A stretch of 11,288 nucleotides of DNA from Stephanodiscus triporus (taxonomy: Eukaryota; Bacillariophyta; Thalassiosirophyceae; Thalassiosirales; Thalassiosiraceae). The translations under genes and the position numbers were made by a program. The notes beneath the pieces are model-generated. The model was not told the origin of the DNA. It saw only the letters and a list, made by a program, of their open reading frames with translations, and made no database searches. The stretch spans positions 1 to 11,288 of the forward strand of contig JALLAZ010000908.1 of NCBI GenBank assembly GCA_036939755.1, in the 5' to 3' direction. This document shows, one piece after another, positions 1 to 7,144 of this stretch (position 1 is the first letter of the stretch; the number at the start of each line of letters is the position of its first letter).

Positions 1-168
1 GCGAAATTCTCGATTTTCAGGGACCCGATGGTAAATTCAGGTCAAACGTACAGTATAATATTAAATGCTGAAAAACATGGCGCGACGCCTGATGTAAGGT
101 TGGACAGCATGCAGAGCCAACTCACATCAACATTTTACATTTTGCAGTTGATGGATCATGGTAAGTGA
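1..168 (+). CDS. C-terminal fragment of an unidentified protein, cut by the left edge
   Basis: Frame 1 is open from the first base to a TGA at 166-168, giving 55 residues that end ...YILQLMDHGK. The composition is balanced and protein-like (for example RDPMVNSGQTYSIILNAEKH), and no other frame here is as convincing. The family is not recognised. The last codons contain a perfect splice donor (G|GTAAGT at 161-166), and an acceptor-like TTGCAG lies at 232-237. If that 77-base intron (161-237) is used, the protein ends DHV with a stop at 240-242, so either reading finishes the gene here. No start is visible because the gene begins outside the window. It is the only plus-strand coding signal at the left end and runs towards the minus-strand genes. 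Coding nature is fairly likely; the function is unknown. Confidence 0.5.
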   Translation, partial: AKFSIFRDPMVNSGQTYSIILNAEKHGATPDVRLDSMQSQLTSTFYILQLMDHGK

Positions 169-768
169 TCAAAGGGGAGCAAAAGAGGGAGTTTGTGATT
201 GGTTGGGGGGGCGAGGCCAAGCGTTTGCAACTTGCAGTGTGATTTAGTTCCTAATCCTCCTTCCGTCTATCTCCACCTCGTTTGATATGTGGGTATCGAG
301 TATCGAGGCAGTTGGAGAACCATATCTACTACATTAATTACTCTTAGATAATATGTGAGAGAATTTTGTTTAACAGTAGATATGACATGCTCATCGTTGT
401 ACTGCTCACTCGACCACAATCAAAACATCTTTGATCGCCCCTTGGGTGCGGAAGGAAGCCTGCCATCGGATTGAGTATTTTTGAAGAAAACAAACAATAG
501 GGGGGATAACTACAATTGAGAGCAATATGGGGGGCAAGGAAACAAGCAGGCATTCGTGAAAAATAGCCTCTGGGGAGAAGAGGTCCACGACCATTCATCT
601 TCTGGTAGGGTTCAGACAATAAAAAAATTAACAGGAACAAAGATTTTTCTGCATCGGCCTTTTGCCTGATAGCGAGCTAGGTTAATGTGTCATCACAACC
701 AAACACCTGAAGATACGATCGATACCTTTTCCTTTAACACCGGTGGCTCTTGAAAGAAATTGACTCAC
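169..768. other. Unresolved stretch, possible minus-strand 3' exons
   Basis: No complete gene is evident. On the minus strand one frame is open at 344-640 and another at 406-594. The second ends with a natural-looking tail, RTQGAIKDVLIVVE, preceded by an acceptor-like GATGGCAG. A further acceptor-like CTATCAG sits near 669-675. Its downstream frame would be in phase with the candidate exon that ends at 769. These may be the 3' exons of the spliced minus-strand gene proposed at 769-1380, but no single exon chain could be fixed. Confidence 0.25.
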
Positions 769-1380
769 CTATCGTTGGGTAGTTCCAAAGACAGGAAATC
801 CCAAGCACTGGAAAAAGCAGTGATCAAGATCAAGAATGTGATGTGAGCTCTGCATACAATGAAATACTCGACACCATCACAAACAAAAGGGGGTTGTTTT
901 TGTTTTCGATCATGTACAATAACTTTGTTTGAATGATTCTCGTCACTGTTCAATCCGACTGGGGCGGCATACACTCAAATGTAAAATCATTTCGAAACAA
1001 ATCCCTTTAACGATCCTATTCTCATAAAGGTCTACACGAGGATGAACAAATGGAACAACGCACCTGGTACGAGATATCACGACGAGACGCCCATCTCTTT
1101 TGGTCGTCTGCGATTTCGATAGCGTTATTTGAAAGAGAATGAAACAAAGCACTTTTCACGTGAGTTTCAAGCAACACATAGAGTGATAGTAACTATGCAC
1201 CAACACCTTGTATGAAACACAAAAAAGAGTCAGTGTAACTATGACATAATAGGCCAACATTGCAAGGCAAATGGGAGGCGGAAAGAGAGGCAGAACGCCC
1301 CATGGTATTCCCCCTCCCAAAGCGCAAAAGGCGCCCTTGCTCCGAGGTGTTCGTTCGAAAGTGTCGTCATCCTCTTTCAT
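769..1380 (-). CDS. Candidate spliced gene, short membrane protein, function unknown
   Basis: Three exons can be chained in phase on the minus strand: 1380-1207 (58 codons), 1107-1064 (44 bases) and 807-769 (39 bases). They are separated by introns of 99 and 256 bases. The borders are AAG|GTGTTG, CGCAG|, ACCAG|GTGCGT, TTTTTCCAG| and ATAG|GTGAGT; the last donor and its acceptor are close to consensus. The product would start MKEDDDTFER, carry one hydrophobic segment at about residues 38-56 (LAMLAYYVIVTLTLF), then a soluble part containing DGRLVVISRTS and AWDFLSLELPND. The last exon ends two bases into a codon, so more exons must follow below 769. No family is recognised. The first exon is antisense to the open frame at 1271-1486, so at most one of the two is likely to be a main coding sequence. 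Two of the three frames are open in each small exon, so chance phase agreement is possible. Confidence 0.28.
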
Positions 1381-1486
1381 GCGACCAAAATACAACGATG
1401 CGCAATTTTCAATTTACGGAAACAACATCCAACTATTCGATCAGCATCTAAGAGACATTATTCATCAGGCACGCCAAGGTCGATAA
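1271..1486 (+). CDS. Possible small basic protein, hypothetical, competes with antisense model
   Basis: An ATG in a good context (purine at -3, G at +4: GCAAATGG) opens a 71-codon frame ending in TAA. The N-terminal half is basic and rich in Gly, Pro and Ser (MGGGKRGRTPHGIPPPKAQK). The C-terminal half looks like an ordinary folded or helical segment (YNDAQFSIYGNNIQLFDQHL, then a run ending HQARQGR). The family is not recognised. The frame is antisense to exon 1 of the candidate gene at 769-1380, and its last 29 bases are antisense to the terminal exon of the gene at 1458-2028. It may therefore be a shadow. Upstream exons were not identified. Confidence 0.28.
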   Translation: MGGGKRGRTPHGIPPPKAQKAPLLRGVRSKVSSSSFMRPKYNDAQFSIYGNNIQLFDQHLRDIIHQARQGR

Positions 1487-2028
1487 ACCTAGGAGGCGCA
1501 TCAAGAAGGGGAATCCGATATCCATCTCAAGAATCATCCCTTCGACATAGTTGATGATGTTTATGTTTCCCGCCCGTGGTTTTATGTGAAAAGGAAACTG
1601 GGACGTGGTCTCACCTTTGATTGACAACCAGTGACGCGTGTTGGCTCTGGTTCCTGGGACGGTCGCGATGCACTCGCCGAGGTCCGTGGCAAGGAACAGC
1701 TCTCGTCATCAATCTCCGTCGTTCTGGAAATCCGATGCCGCCTACGCCCTCAGACGCGACCTCCATTCGCATTCTCGCAGCACCTCGTCCATGCCATCAC
1801 GGCCACGGATAGGCACGATGCCCGAGTGGCGGCGATGGCGGCGGAATTCGTCTTCGCGTGCTCGTCGTCGTTGTTGCCCCCGCTCGTCTTCTCGGCATCA
1901 TCCCCGCCGCTTGCGCCCGCATCGCGGATGGAGTTTACGCAGGCCACGAGCGCCCTTTGTTGTTCGGAACACTGCCTCTCGCACTCGGTGACGTCGGTGT
2001 TGGCGGGGTGTTCCGCCATCGCCTCCAT
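1458..2028 (-). CDS. Putative small Cx9C (CHCH-like) cysteine-motif protein, three exons
   Basis: The proposed coding sequence joins 2028-1761, 1701-1615 and 1525-1458 on the minus strand, giving 140 residues. Exon 1 encodes MEAMAEHPANTDVTECERQC followed by a clear C-x9-C (Cys20 to Cys30), an acidic Gly/Asn/Asp-rich linker (about residues 38-58) and a second Cys pair, C-x10-CC, at about residues 72-84. Such paired motifs are typical of small mitochondrial intermembrane-space proteins imported by the Mia40 pathway, but the spacing of the second pair is atypical. Exons 2 and 3 add a tail with LGECIATVPGTRANTRHWL and end RFIDLGVPDE. The exon 2-3 intron has a good donor (AAAG|GTGAGA). The 59-base exon 1-2 intron (GTCGCG...GACGAG) was chosen mainly because it keeps the frame. 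Without it, exon 1 would stop at 1750 and encode 92 residues. The gene diverges from LSM7 across 173 bp. Coding on this strand is likely; the family call is tentative. Confidence 0.45.
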
Positions 2029-2201
2029 GATGTGGCGAAGGCGAGGGCCAAGTATTTATCTAAACACCTCCACTTTTTGTGTGGAGCGAAATCAGTGGAC
2101 GACCTGGACAGACCGCAACTAACTCTAAAAATAGCGGGAACGCCCCTCGCTCTGTACATACCAATATTTCTCTCTTCGCCCTGGAAGCAAAACAAAACAC
2201 C
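2029..2201. promoter_or_regulatory. Shared upstream region of LSM7 and the Cx9C-type gene
   Basis: These 173 bases separate two divergent start codons, so both promoters and both 5' leaders must fit here. An AT-rich TATA-like stretch (AAGTATTTATCTAAA) lies at 2050-2064 and another short AT-rich patch (ATATTTCTCTC) near 2163-2173. No specific factor site can be assigned. The bidirectional role is inferred from the layout alone. Confidence 0.4.
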
Positions 2202-2975
2202 ATGAGTTCCGCGGGAAGAGGAGATGCGCGCCCGTCCAGCAAAGGCGGTGGACGCGGCGGCGGAGGTGGAGGTAGTCACAGTAGCAAGAGGGAATCCATC
2301 TTGGAATTGGCCAAGGCAAGTGCCCCTCTGTCGCTTGTCCGTCGGTCGGTGTCGTTGACCGCGGGTGTCGAAACTCTCGTCGCTGTCTAAGCCAATTGAT
2401 TCCACTTCGTGCTTATACTACCTTGTTAATACTGCTCCGCTCTACGTGATTCATTGAATCCATTTGGATCGTCGTCAGCTGATAGATTCCACTGTACGAG
2501 TGAAATGCCTGGGGGGGAGAGAACTTCGTGGCGCGTTGCGGGGGTACGACGAGCTCGTAAATTTAGTCCTGGACGATTGCGAAGAATTCATAAGAGGTAA
2601 ATACGACAATTATTAACATGCATAACTGACGCTGCTTACTTTGCGACAATGCGAAAGAATCCGTCTTTCATTCATTCCAACGTCATTTTCATCGTATATC
2701 TCCTCCTTACCCCATTCGAATTGCTCTACGCGTGACACTCTCTTTCGTATCTTTTATAATGGCGTCGTTGACAATGGTGTGCGCGTCATTTATTTGTACT
2801 CAAAATGAACGAAGACCCGGATGATCCCGAGCAGGTTACTAGCCAAACCCGACGATTGGGATTGGTAGTCATCCGGGGCACGCAAGTCAGTTTGGTTTCT
2901 CCCGAGGAAGGGACGGAGGAAATCGCGAACCCATTCTTGGCCGGGCCGGAAGAGGAGGAGGAGGTGGAAGAATAG
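2202..2975 (+). CDS. LSM7: U6 snRNA-associated Sm-like protein LSM7 (three exons)
   Basis: Exons are 2202-2315, 2479-2596 and 2815-2975, encoding 130 residues. LSM7 is one of seven subunits of the LSM1-7 ring, which drives decapping and mRNA decay in the cytoplasm, and of the LSM2-8 ring, which binds the U6 snRNA 3' end in the nucleus. The core follows the family closely: KRESILELAK, then LIDSTVRVKCLGGRELRG, GYDELVNLVLDDCEEFIR, DPDDPEQV and RLGLVVIRGTQVSLVSP. These cover the Sm1 and Sm2 motifs, with VIRGTQV matching the usual RG-containing Sm2 strand. The N-terminus carries an extra stretch of about 28 residues with Gly/Arg repeats (KGGGRGGGGGG), and the C-terminus ends in an acidic EEEEEVEE tail. 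Intron 1 (2316-2478) is of GC-AG type and lies between codons. Intron 2 (2597-2814) is GT-AG and splits the Asp codon of DPDD. The start is the first in-frame ATG, in the context ACACCATGA. The identity is secure. Confidence 0.95.
2316..2478 (+). other. GC-AG intron in LSM7
   Basis: The exon ends GCCAAG and the intron starts GCAAGT, which is the standard strong context for a GC donor (AG|GCAAGT). It ends CGTCGTCAG before CTGATAGAT. Protein continuity (ELAK followed by LIDSTVRVK) fixes both ends, because LSM7 orthologues have no residues between these blocks. Confidence 0.88.
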
Positions 2976-4031
2976 CCGATGGCTGTTCAATTTATTATCC
3001 CTTCCATACGATCTCCTTCTGAATGTCTTGACGGATCAAATGAAAGGTGTTGGAAGCTGAATCCTTGTAATTATTTCTCGGCCACAATCTTGCGGTCGTT
3101 AACTCTGTGCCAGCTGCAAAAATTGAAGCTGTACGGGTTGCTTGGAAAAAGGCCACATTTAAGCAAGAACTTGATTAAGATTGGTAACGAGTTGTTTTGG
3201 TGAAGGGGTAACTTTATCAAACGTTAGAATCCAGAACGATGATCTATCAGAAGATCCGGTTGTAAGGGATTTCATAGACAACTAATGCTATCATTGAATT
3301 ATATTATTAGTCCACACATAATAAGATAAAATATTTTTCACCAATATTACTTGCTTTTTCCACTCTCTTTCTTAACTTTGGCGAACTTTGCCGAACTGTC
3401 CTCTTCGTCATCGGGTTTTCGAAGTGCTCAAATACGTGGGCAGCGACTTGTTGGGTTTCTCGTTTGTAATTTATGAGTAATGAAAATCATGCTGCGTGGC
3501 CAACCAACTGCTGCGAGAAACAGCCCCCCAACATGCTACCCCGCAATAGCCTCTTTTCAAGATAAAGGAGTGATGGAAGAAATAGTTCTTTTTTTATTCG
3601 AATGACGATAGAGAATATGTTACTGGTGACTGATTCCATTGTAAAAGGTAGACAAGTAAGGCGCTCCATCGGCCCAGGTATGCTATTGCAATGTCAAACC
3701 CCCCCCACTCCCCCCCCCCATCTACCCCACCAGAGTGTGAAAACAAGAATAAATAATACGGTCTTTACCCTCGGGGGGTACATCAACGCAAACTTTGTAA
3801 ATTGTGCTTATGCGTGTATTTTTAAGAACTATTGTGTAGGGATAACAATTGTGCTGCCGCTGCCGCTCTGACAAAAAAACGAAGCCCGAGAAGAGATACA
3901 GTCCAAGGGGGAGAGGAATTAAACGGCGTACGTGTCCGGATGCCTCCCTGAATTCTCTCAACATCGGCCCTCATCGGCTACGGATTTCCCCCCCCCCCCC
4001 TGAAGAACAACAAAAAAAGATTATCCCGTCT
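2976..4031. other. Gene-poor stretch between convergent LSM7 and LSM12
   Basis: This kilobase must hold the 3' ends of both flanking genes. It is AT-richer than the genes and contains long C runs: C8 and C10 separated by ACT at 3699-3719, and C13 at 3988-4000, only 31 bases past the LSM12 stop. Open frames at 2979-3203, 3602-3871 and 3849-4037 have skewed composition and no recognisable family. A minus-strand island at about 3310-3490 reads well in two frames and is listed separately. Confidence 0.5.
3347..3426 (-). CDS. Possible terminal exon, minus strand, acidic-basic tail
   Basis: After an acceptor-like TTTGAG, the minus strand reads LRKPDDEEDSSAKFAKVKKE and ends shortly after at a TAA (3349-3347). 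This charged Lys/Glu/Ser tail looks like a natural C-terminus. A second frame over the same bases is open from a stop near 3490 to about 3310 and contains KRETQQVAAHVFEHFENPM, which also looks protein-like, so the frame is undecided. No upstream exon or start could be located between here and the LSM12 end. It could be chance. Confidence 0.2.
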
Positions 4032-5009
4032 CTATGATTTTGCCGCCGACACGATCTTTTTCACCCGCTCCAAGCTATGCGCGTCCAATCCTCCCCCACC
4101 GTTGTGGATCAACGAGCAATCGTCGGCCGCGTACGGCGGATCAACGCGTATCTCCTTGAGCACGAGTATGGACTCCCCCCTCCATTCAACCTCGTTGCAC
4201 GCCTTCAGCAGTTTGTCGAATATTTTTTGTCCCTCGGAGGACGCCTAGAGACGCGTGGGGGGGGGGGGAGAGATATGGAGAATGATGATGATGATTTGGT
4301 GACGATCGGTGTCAGTGAGGAAGGTCAAAAGAGACACGAACACCGATACGCATCTCGGGAAGGAAACATAGACAATTCTGCCACCCCCCTCTTCCCCCTC
4401 CTCCCCCCGACAAATTTTACGCGCCACAGACGCTTCGGCATCAAAAAGTTCATGCACGTAGAATCAACAACTTACCTTCTGATTGATGTGTCTGAAGCTC
4501 TCCTCCGCGAGCCGTATCGCCCTCCGTTCCCTCTCCTCCAACATCTTCCTCCCCACGTTCGGGAGCGGGATCTTGAGCTCGTCAAGGTCGTCCACCCCAG
4601 CCAATTTTCTGGCGTCGTCCTCCGTCATCCCCCCGTCATCCCCCCCCCCGCTCTTGTCGTATTCGATGGCCTTCTGCGAAATCACCGACGAGGCGTTCAC
4701 GATGAAGACCTCGCTGGACACGGTGGTGTGCGGTAGGGACTTCTTTAGAACGATGCTATTCGAGAATTCGTCGGTGCAGTACACGAGTCCCCGGACGGCA
4801 TTCCCGAACGGCGAGAGCTTCAGCTCCATCAGGGTGTTGACGGGATAGGTGGCGGCGAGGGGGGGGACGGACGCTCCCCCGGTTGCCGTCGTTGTCAACA
4901 GCGAAGACGACGAGCCGCCCTTGCCGCCCAGCGCGGGCGACAGCGAGCCCCCTCCCCGTCCTCCCATCGTCGACTGGGGCGTCACTCTGCTGCTGCTCGA
5001 GTCGGCCAT
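4032..5009 (-). CDS. LSM12: LSM12 homologue: Lsm domain plus anticodon-binding-like AD domain
   Basis: Exons are 5009-4476 and 4244-4032, encoding 248 residues. LSM12-type proteins pair an N-terminal Lsm fold with a C-terminal AD domain. In yeast and animals they associate with Pbp1/ataxin-2 and ribosomes; in animals they have also been linked to circadian translation and NAADP signalling. Here residues 1-53 are a low-complexity Ser/Gly/Thr leader. Residues 54-118 form the Lsm part (TYPVNTLMELKLSPFGNAVR, then GLVYCTDEFSNSIVLKK and SSEVFIVNASSV). Residues 150-246 form the AD domain (LEERERRAIRLAEESFRHIN, then SEGQKIFDKLLKACNEVEW, ILVLKEIRVDPPYAADDC and LERVKKIV). The chain is longer than the human protein (195 residues) mainly because of the leader and an acidic Gly-rich linker at about 119-145. 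The 231-base intron (AAG|GTAAGT to CTCTAG|GCG) lies between codons inside the AD domain. The ATG at 5009 is used because the longer frame begins with GTG. The gene diverges from CCT6. Confidence 0.9.
4245..4475 (-). other. LSM12 intron with a 12-C polypyrimidine tract
   Basis: The donor is AAG|GTAAGT and the acceptor CGTCTCTAG|GCG. Between them, close to the 3' end, the transcript strand has an uninterrupted run of 12 C (G12 on the plus strand at 4257-4268), preceded by further C-rich stretches. Joining the exons restores the conserved AD-domain sequence FRHINQK-ASSEGQ, which supports the borders. Confidence 0.9.
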
Positions 5010-5330
5010 GAAGAATCGATCCCCAGGGCTGTGGCCACACACAAGGAGCAGCGGAGGAACGGCGTAAGGACTGAACTAGTTCCCACGTGACATTAGTAGA
5101 GGCAGCATTGCCGCAATTTTTTTGGAGCAAAAAACAAACACCATGGACACGGACACAGCACACCACAGCCCACAGCCTCGCATGTGAAGTAATCACGTCT
5201 CCTCATTCGTAGTAAGTACCATATTCTCTAGAGAGTCATCAGGAGTATTTCGCATTCCCAACCCAATATCTATCCATCGCATTCCAGACCGACAAAGAAA
5301 CAAACGCCAATATAACTTCATAAATATATC
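5010..5330. promoter_or_regulatory. Divergent LSM12/CCT6 upstream region
   Basis: These 321 bases carry the promoters and leaders of LSM12 (leftward) and CCT6 (rightward). A 10-bp perfect palindrome GAACTAGTTC (5073-5082) is followed almost directly by an E-box CACGTG (5084-5089). An AT-rich TATAACTTCATAAATATA lies at 5311-5328, immediately before the CCT6 start codon, so it is more likely leader than TATA box. Factor identities cannot be read from the sequence. Confidence 0.45.
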
Positions 5331-7144
5331 ATGTCGTCGCGCCTCCAAGAGCTCTCCCCCAACGCCGAGATCGTCTCCAAGCAGGCCGCCCTCGCCGTGA
5401 ATATTGCCGCCGCGACCGGCCTGCAGAACGTCCTGAAGTCGAACCTCGGTCCCCGGGGCACGCTCAAGATGCTCGTCGGCGGCGCCGGGCAGATCAAGCT
5501 GACCAAGGACGGGAACGTGCTGCTCCACGAGATGCAGATTCAGCATCCCACCGCCGCTTTGATCGCGAGGACGGCCACGGCGCAGGTGAGATTCATTCGA
5601 CGAATTGCCGCGGTCGCATTTGCCTTTTATTTTCGAAAGTCATATGAACCTGGACGGCACTCTTTGCGTGCGCATATTTTCCTTCGTTAATTCGTCATTT
5701 TAACCCGACGATAACGAAAACTCGCATTGCGTCGCAGGACGAAATAACGGGCGACGGGACGACATCGACCGTCCTCCTCTGCGGCGAGCTCCTCCGTCAG
5801 GCCCACCGGTACATCGCGGAAGGCCTGCATTCCCGCGTCATATCCGACGGCTTCGACATCGCGCGCGACGCCACGTTGAAATTCCTCGACGACTTCAAGG
5901 TCGACTACTCCGGGGGGGGAGGCAACGGCAAAAGGATACAGGACGATCGCGAGCTCCTACGCTGCATCGCATCCACCTCCCTCAAGACCAAGCTCGAGCA
6001 CGACCTAGCGGAGAAGATATCCGACGCGGTCGTTAGCGCCATCCAGTGCGTCGTTCCCGAGGACGGCGACACCCCCGTGGATCTCAACATGGTCGAGGTC
6101 ATGACCATGCAGCGCAAGCTCGGGACCGACTCGCGCTTCGTCAACGGCCTCGTGCTCGATCACGGCGGACGTCATCCCGACATGCCCAAGGTCCTAACGA
6201 ACTGCCACGTCATGACGTGCAACGTCACCTTCGAGTACGAGAAGACGGAGGTCCAGAGCGGCTTCTTCTACAGCACCGCCGAGGAACGGGAGAGGCTCGT
6301 CGAGAGCGAACGGAAGTGGCTCGACGAGAGGTGTCGTCAGGTCGTGAACTTCAAGCGGTCCGTTTGCAAGGACGGCGAGAGCTTCGTCATGATCAACCAG
6401 AAGGGCATCGATCCGCTTTCGCTCGACATATTCGCCAAGGAGGGCATACTTTGCCTGCGACGCGCGAAGCGCAGGAACATGGAGCGGCTCACGCTCGCGT
6501 GCGGGGGGTCGCCCATCCACAGCGTGGAGGACATGGAACCCTCCCAGCTCGGCTGGGCGGGGAAGGTCAGCGAGGTTTCGCTCGGGGACGACAAGTTCAC
6601 ATTCGTCGAGGAGTGCCGGCACCCCAAGAGCTGCACCCTGCTCCTGTACGGCCCGAACGGTCACACCATCGACCAGATCAAGGACGCCGTCCGCGACGGC
6701 CTGCGCGCGGTGAAGAACGCCATCGAGGACGGCGCCGTCGTGCCCGGGGGGGGGGCGTTCGAGATCGCCGCGTCGATGCACCTGCGAGACGTCGTGGTCA
6801 GGGCGACGAGGGGACGTCCGAAGTTGGGCGTGGAGGCGTACGCGGAGGCATTGCTCGTCATACCCAAGACCCTCGCCGACAACAGCGGCTTCGACGTCCA
6901 GGATTCCATACTGAAACTCACGGACGCGCGCGAGGATTCCGGGCGCAAGCTCGCGGTGGGATTGGACTGCGAGACGGGCGAGCCGATGATACCCGAGGAC
7001 CAGGGCGTATGGGACAACGTCCGCGTCAAGAGGCAGTGCCTACACCTGGCGACTGTCTTGGCCATGCAGCTCCTGCTGGTCGACGAGGTCATGAGGGCCG
7101 GTAAGCAGATGGGGAGAGCTCCTCCCGGGGGCGGCGAGGAGTGA
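5331..7144 (+). CDS. CCT6: T-complex protein 1 (CCT/TRiC) subunit zeta
   Basis: Exons are 5331-5585 and 5738-7144, encoding 553 residues, slightly longer than the usual 530-540. The product is one subunit of the eight-membered double-ring cytosolic chaperonin that folds actin, tubulin and many WD40 proteins using ATP. Exon 1 gives the N-terminal equatorial part ([40 protein letters not shown]-type LTKDGNVLL). Exon 2 opens [10 protein letters not shown], the nucleotide-binding GDGTTS motif at residues 90-95. The apical part includes [20 protein letters not shown] and [18 protein letters not shown], which are diagnostic of the zeta subunit. The second ATP-site motif VVPGGGAFE is at about residues 419-427. 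The C-terminus, RAPPGGGEE, is Gly-rich and acidic. The 152-base intron runs from CGCAG|GTGAGA to GTCGCAG|GAC and lies between codons. The start is the first in-frame ATG, and the N-terminus aligns with family length. Third positions are strongly GC. Confidence 0.96.

Noticed and set aside
1351..1362. TTCG-type motif checked as a tRNA T-arm
   Set aside because: No matching acceptor, D or anticodon stems are present. No tRNA was found anywhere in the window.
1501..1590. Alternative minus-strand reading NIINYVEGMILEMDIGFPFL over the last Cx9C exon
   Set aside because: It is open and hydrophobic, but the frame ending RFIDLGVPDE joins in phase with the preceding exon and has a better donor, so this frame was taken as the shadow.
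1631..2122. 163-codon plus-strand frame (and 1638-1991, 1858-2205)
   Set aside because: These are Arg/Ser/Ala/Cys-rich complements of the minus-strand Cx9C exon and run into the LSM7 leader, with no motif.
1935..2405. Minus-strand frame across LSM7 exon 1
   Set aside because: It is antisense to a secure LSM7 exon and crosses the divergent promoter.
4077..4736. 219-codon plus-strand frame opposite LSM12
   Set aside because: It spans both LSM12 exons and the intron on the opposite strand, and its Pro/Arg-rich content is the complement of LSM12 coding sequence.
4756..5196. Minus-strand frame over the LSM12 start and upstream region
   Set aside because: It is out of frame with the conserved Lsm domain, and the overlapping LSM12 frame explains the bases.
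6194..6781. Minus-strand frames inside CCT6 (also 6337-6636, 6661-7092 and 5905-6144)
   Set aside because: They are antisense shadows of strongly GC3-biased codons. The sense frame matches CCT zeta throughout.
6046..7104. Long plus-strand frame rich in Arg overlapping CCT6
   Set aside because: It is a shifted-frame shadow of the GC-rich CCT6 exon, with extreme Arg/Gly/His composition and no motif.
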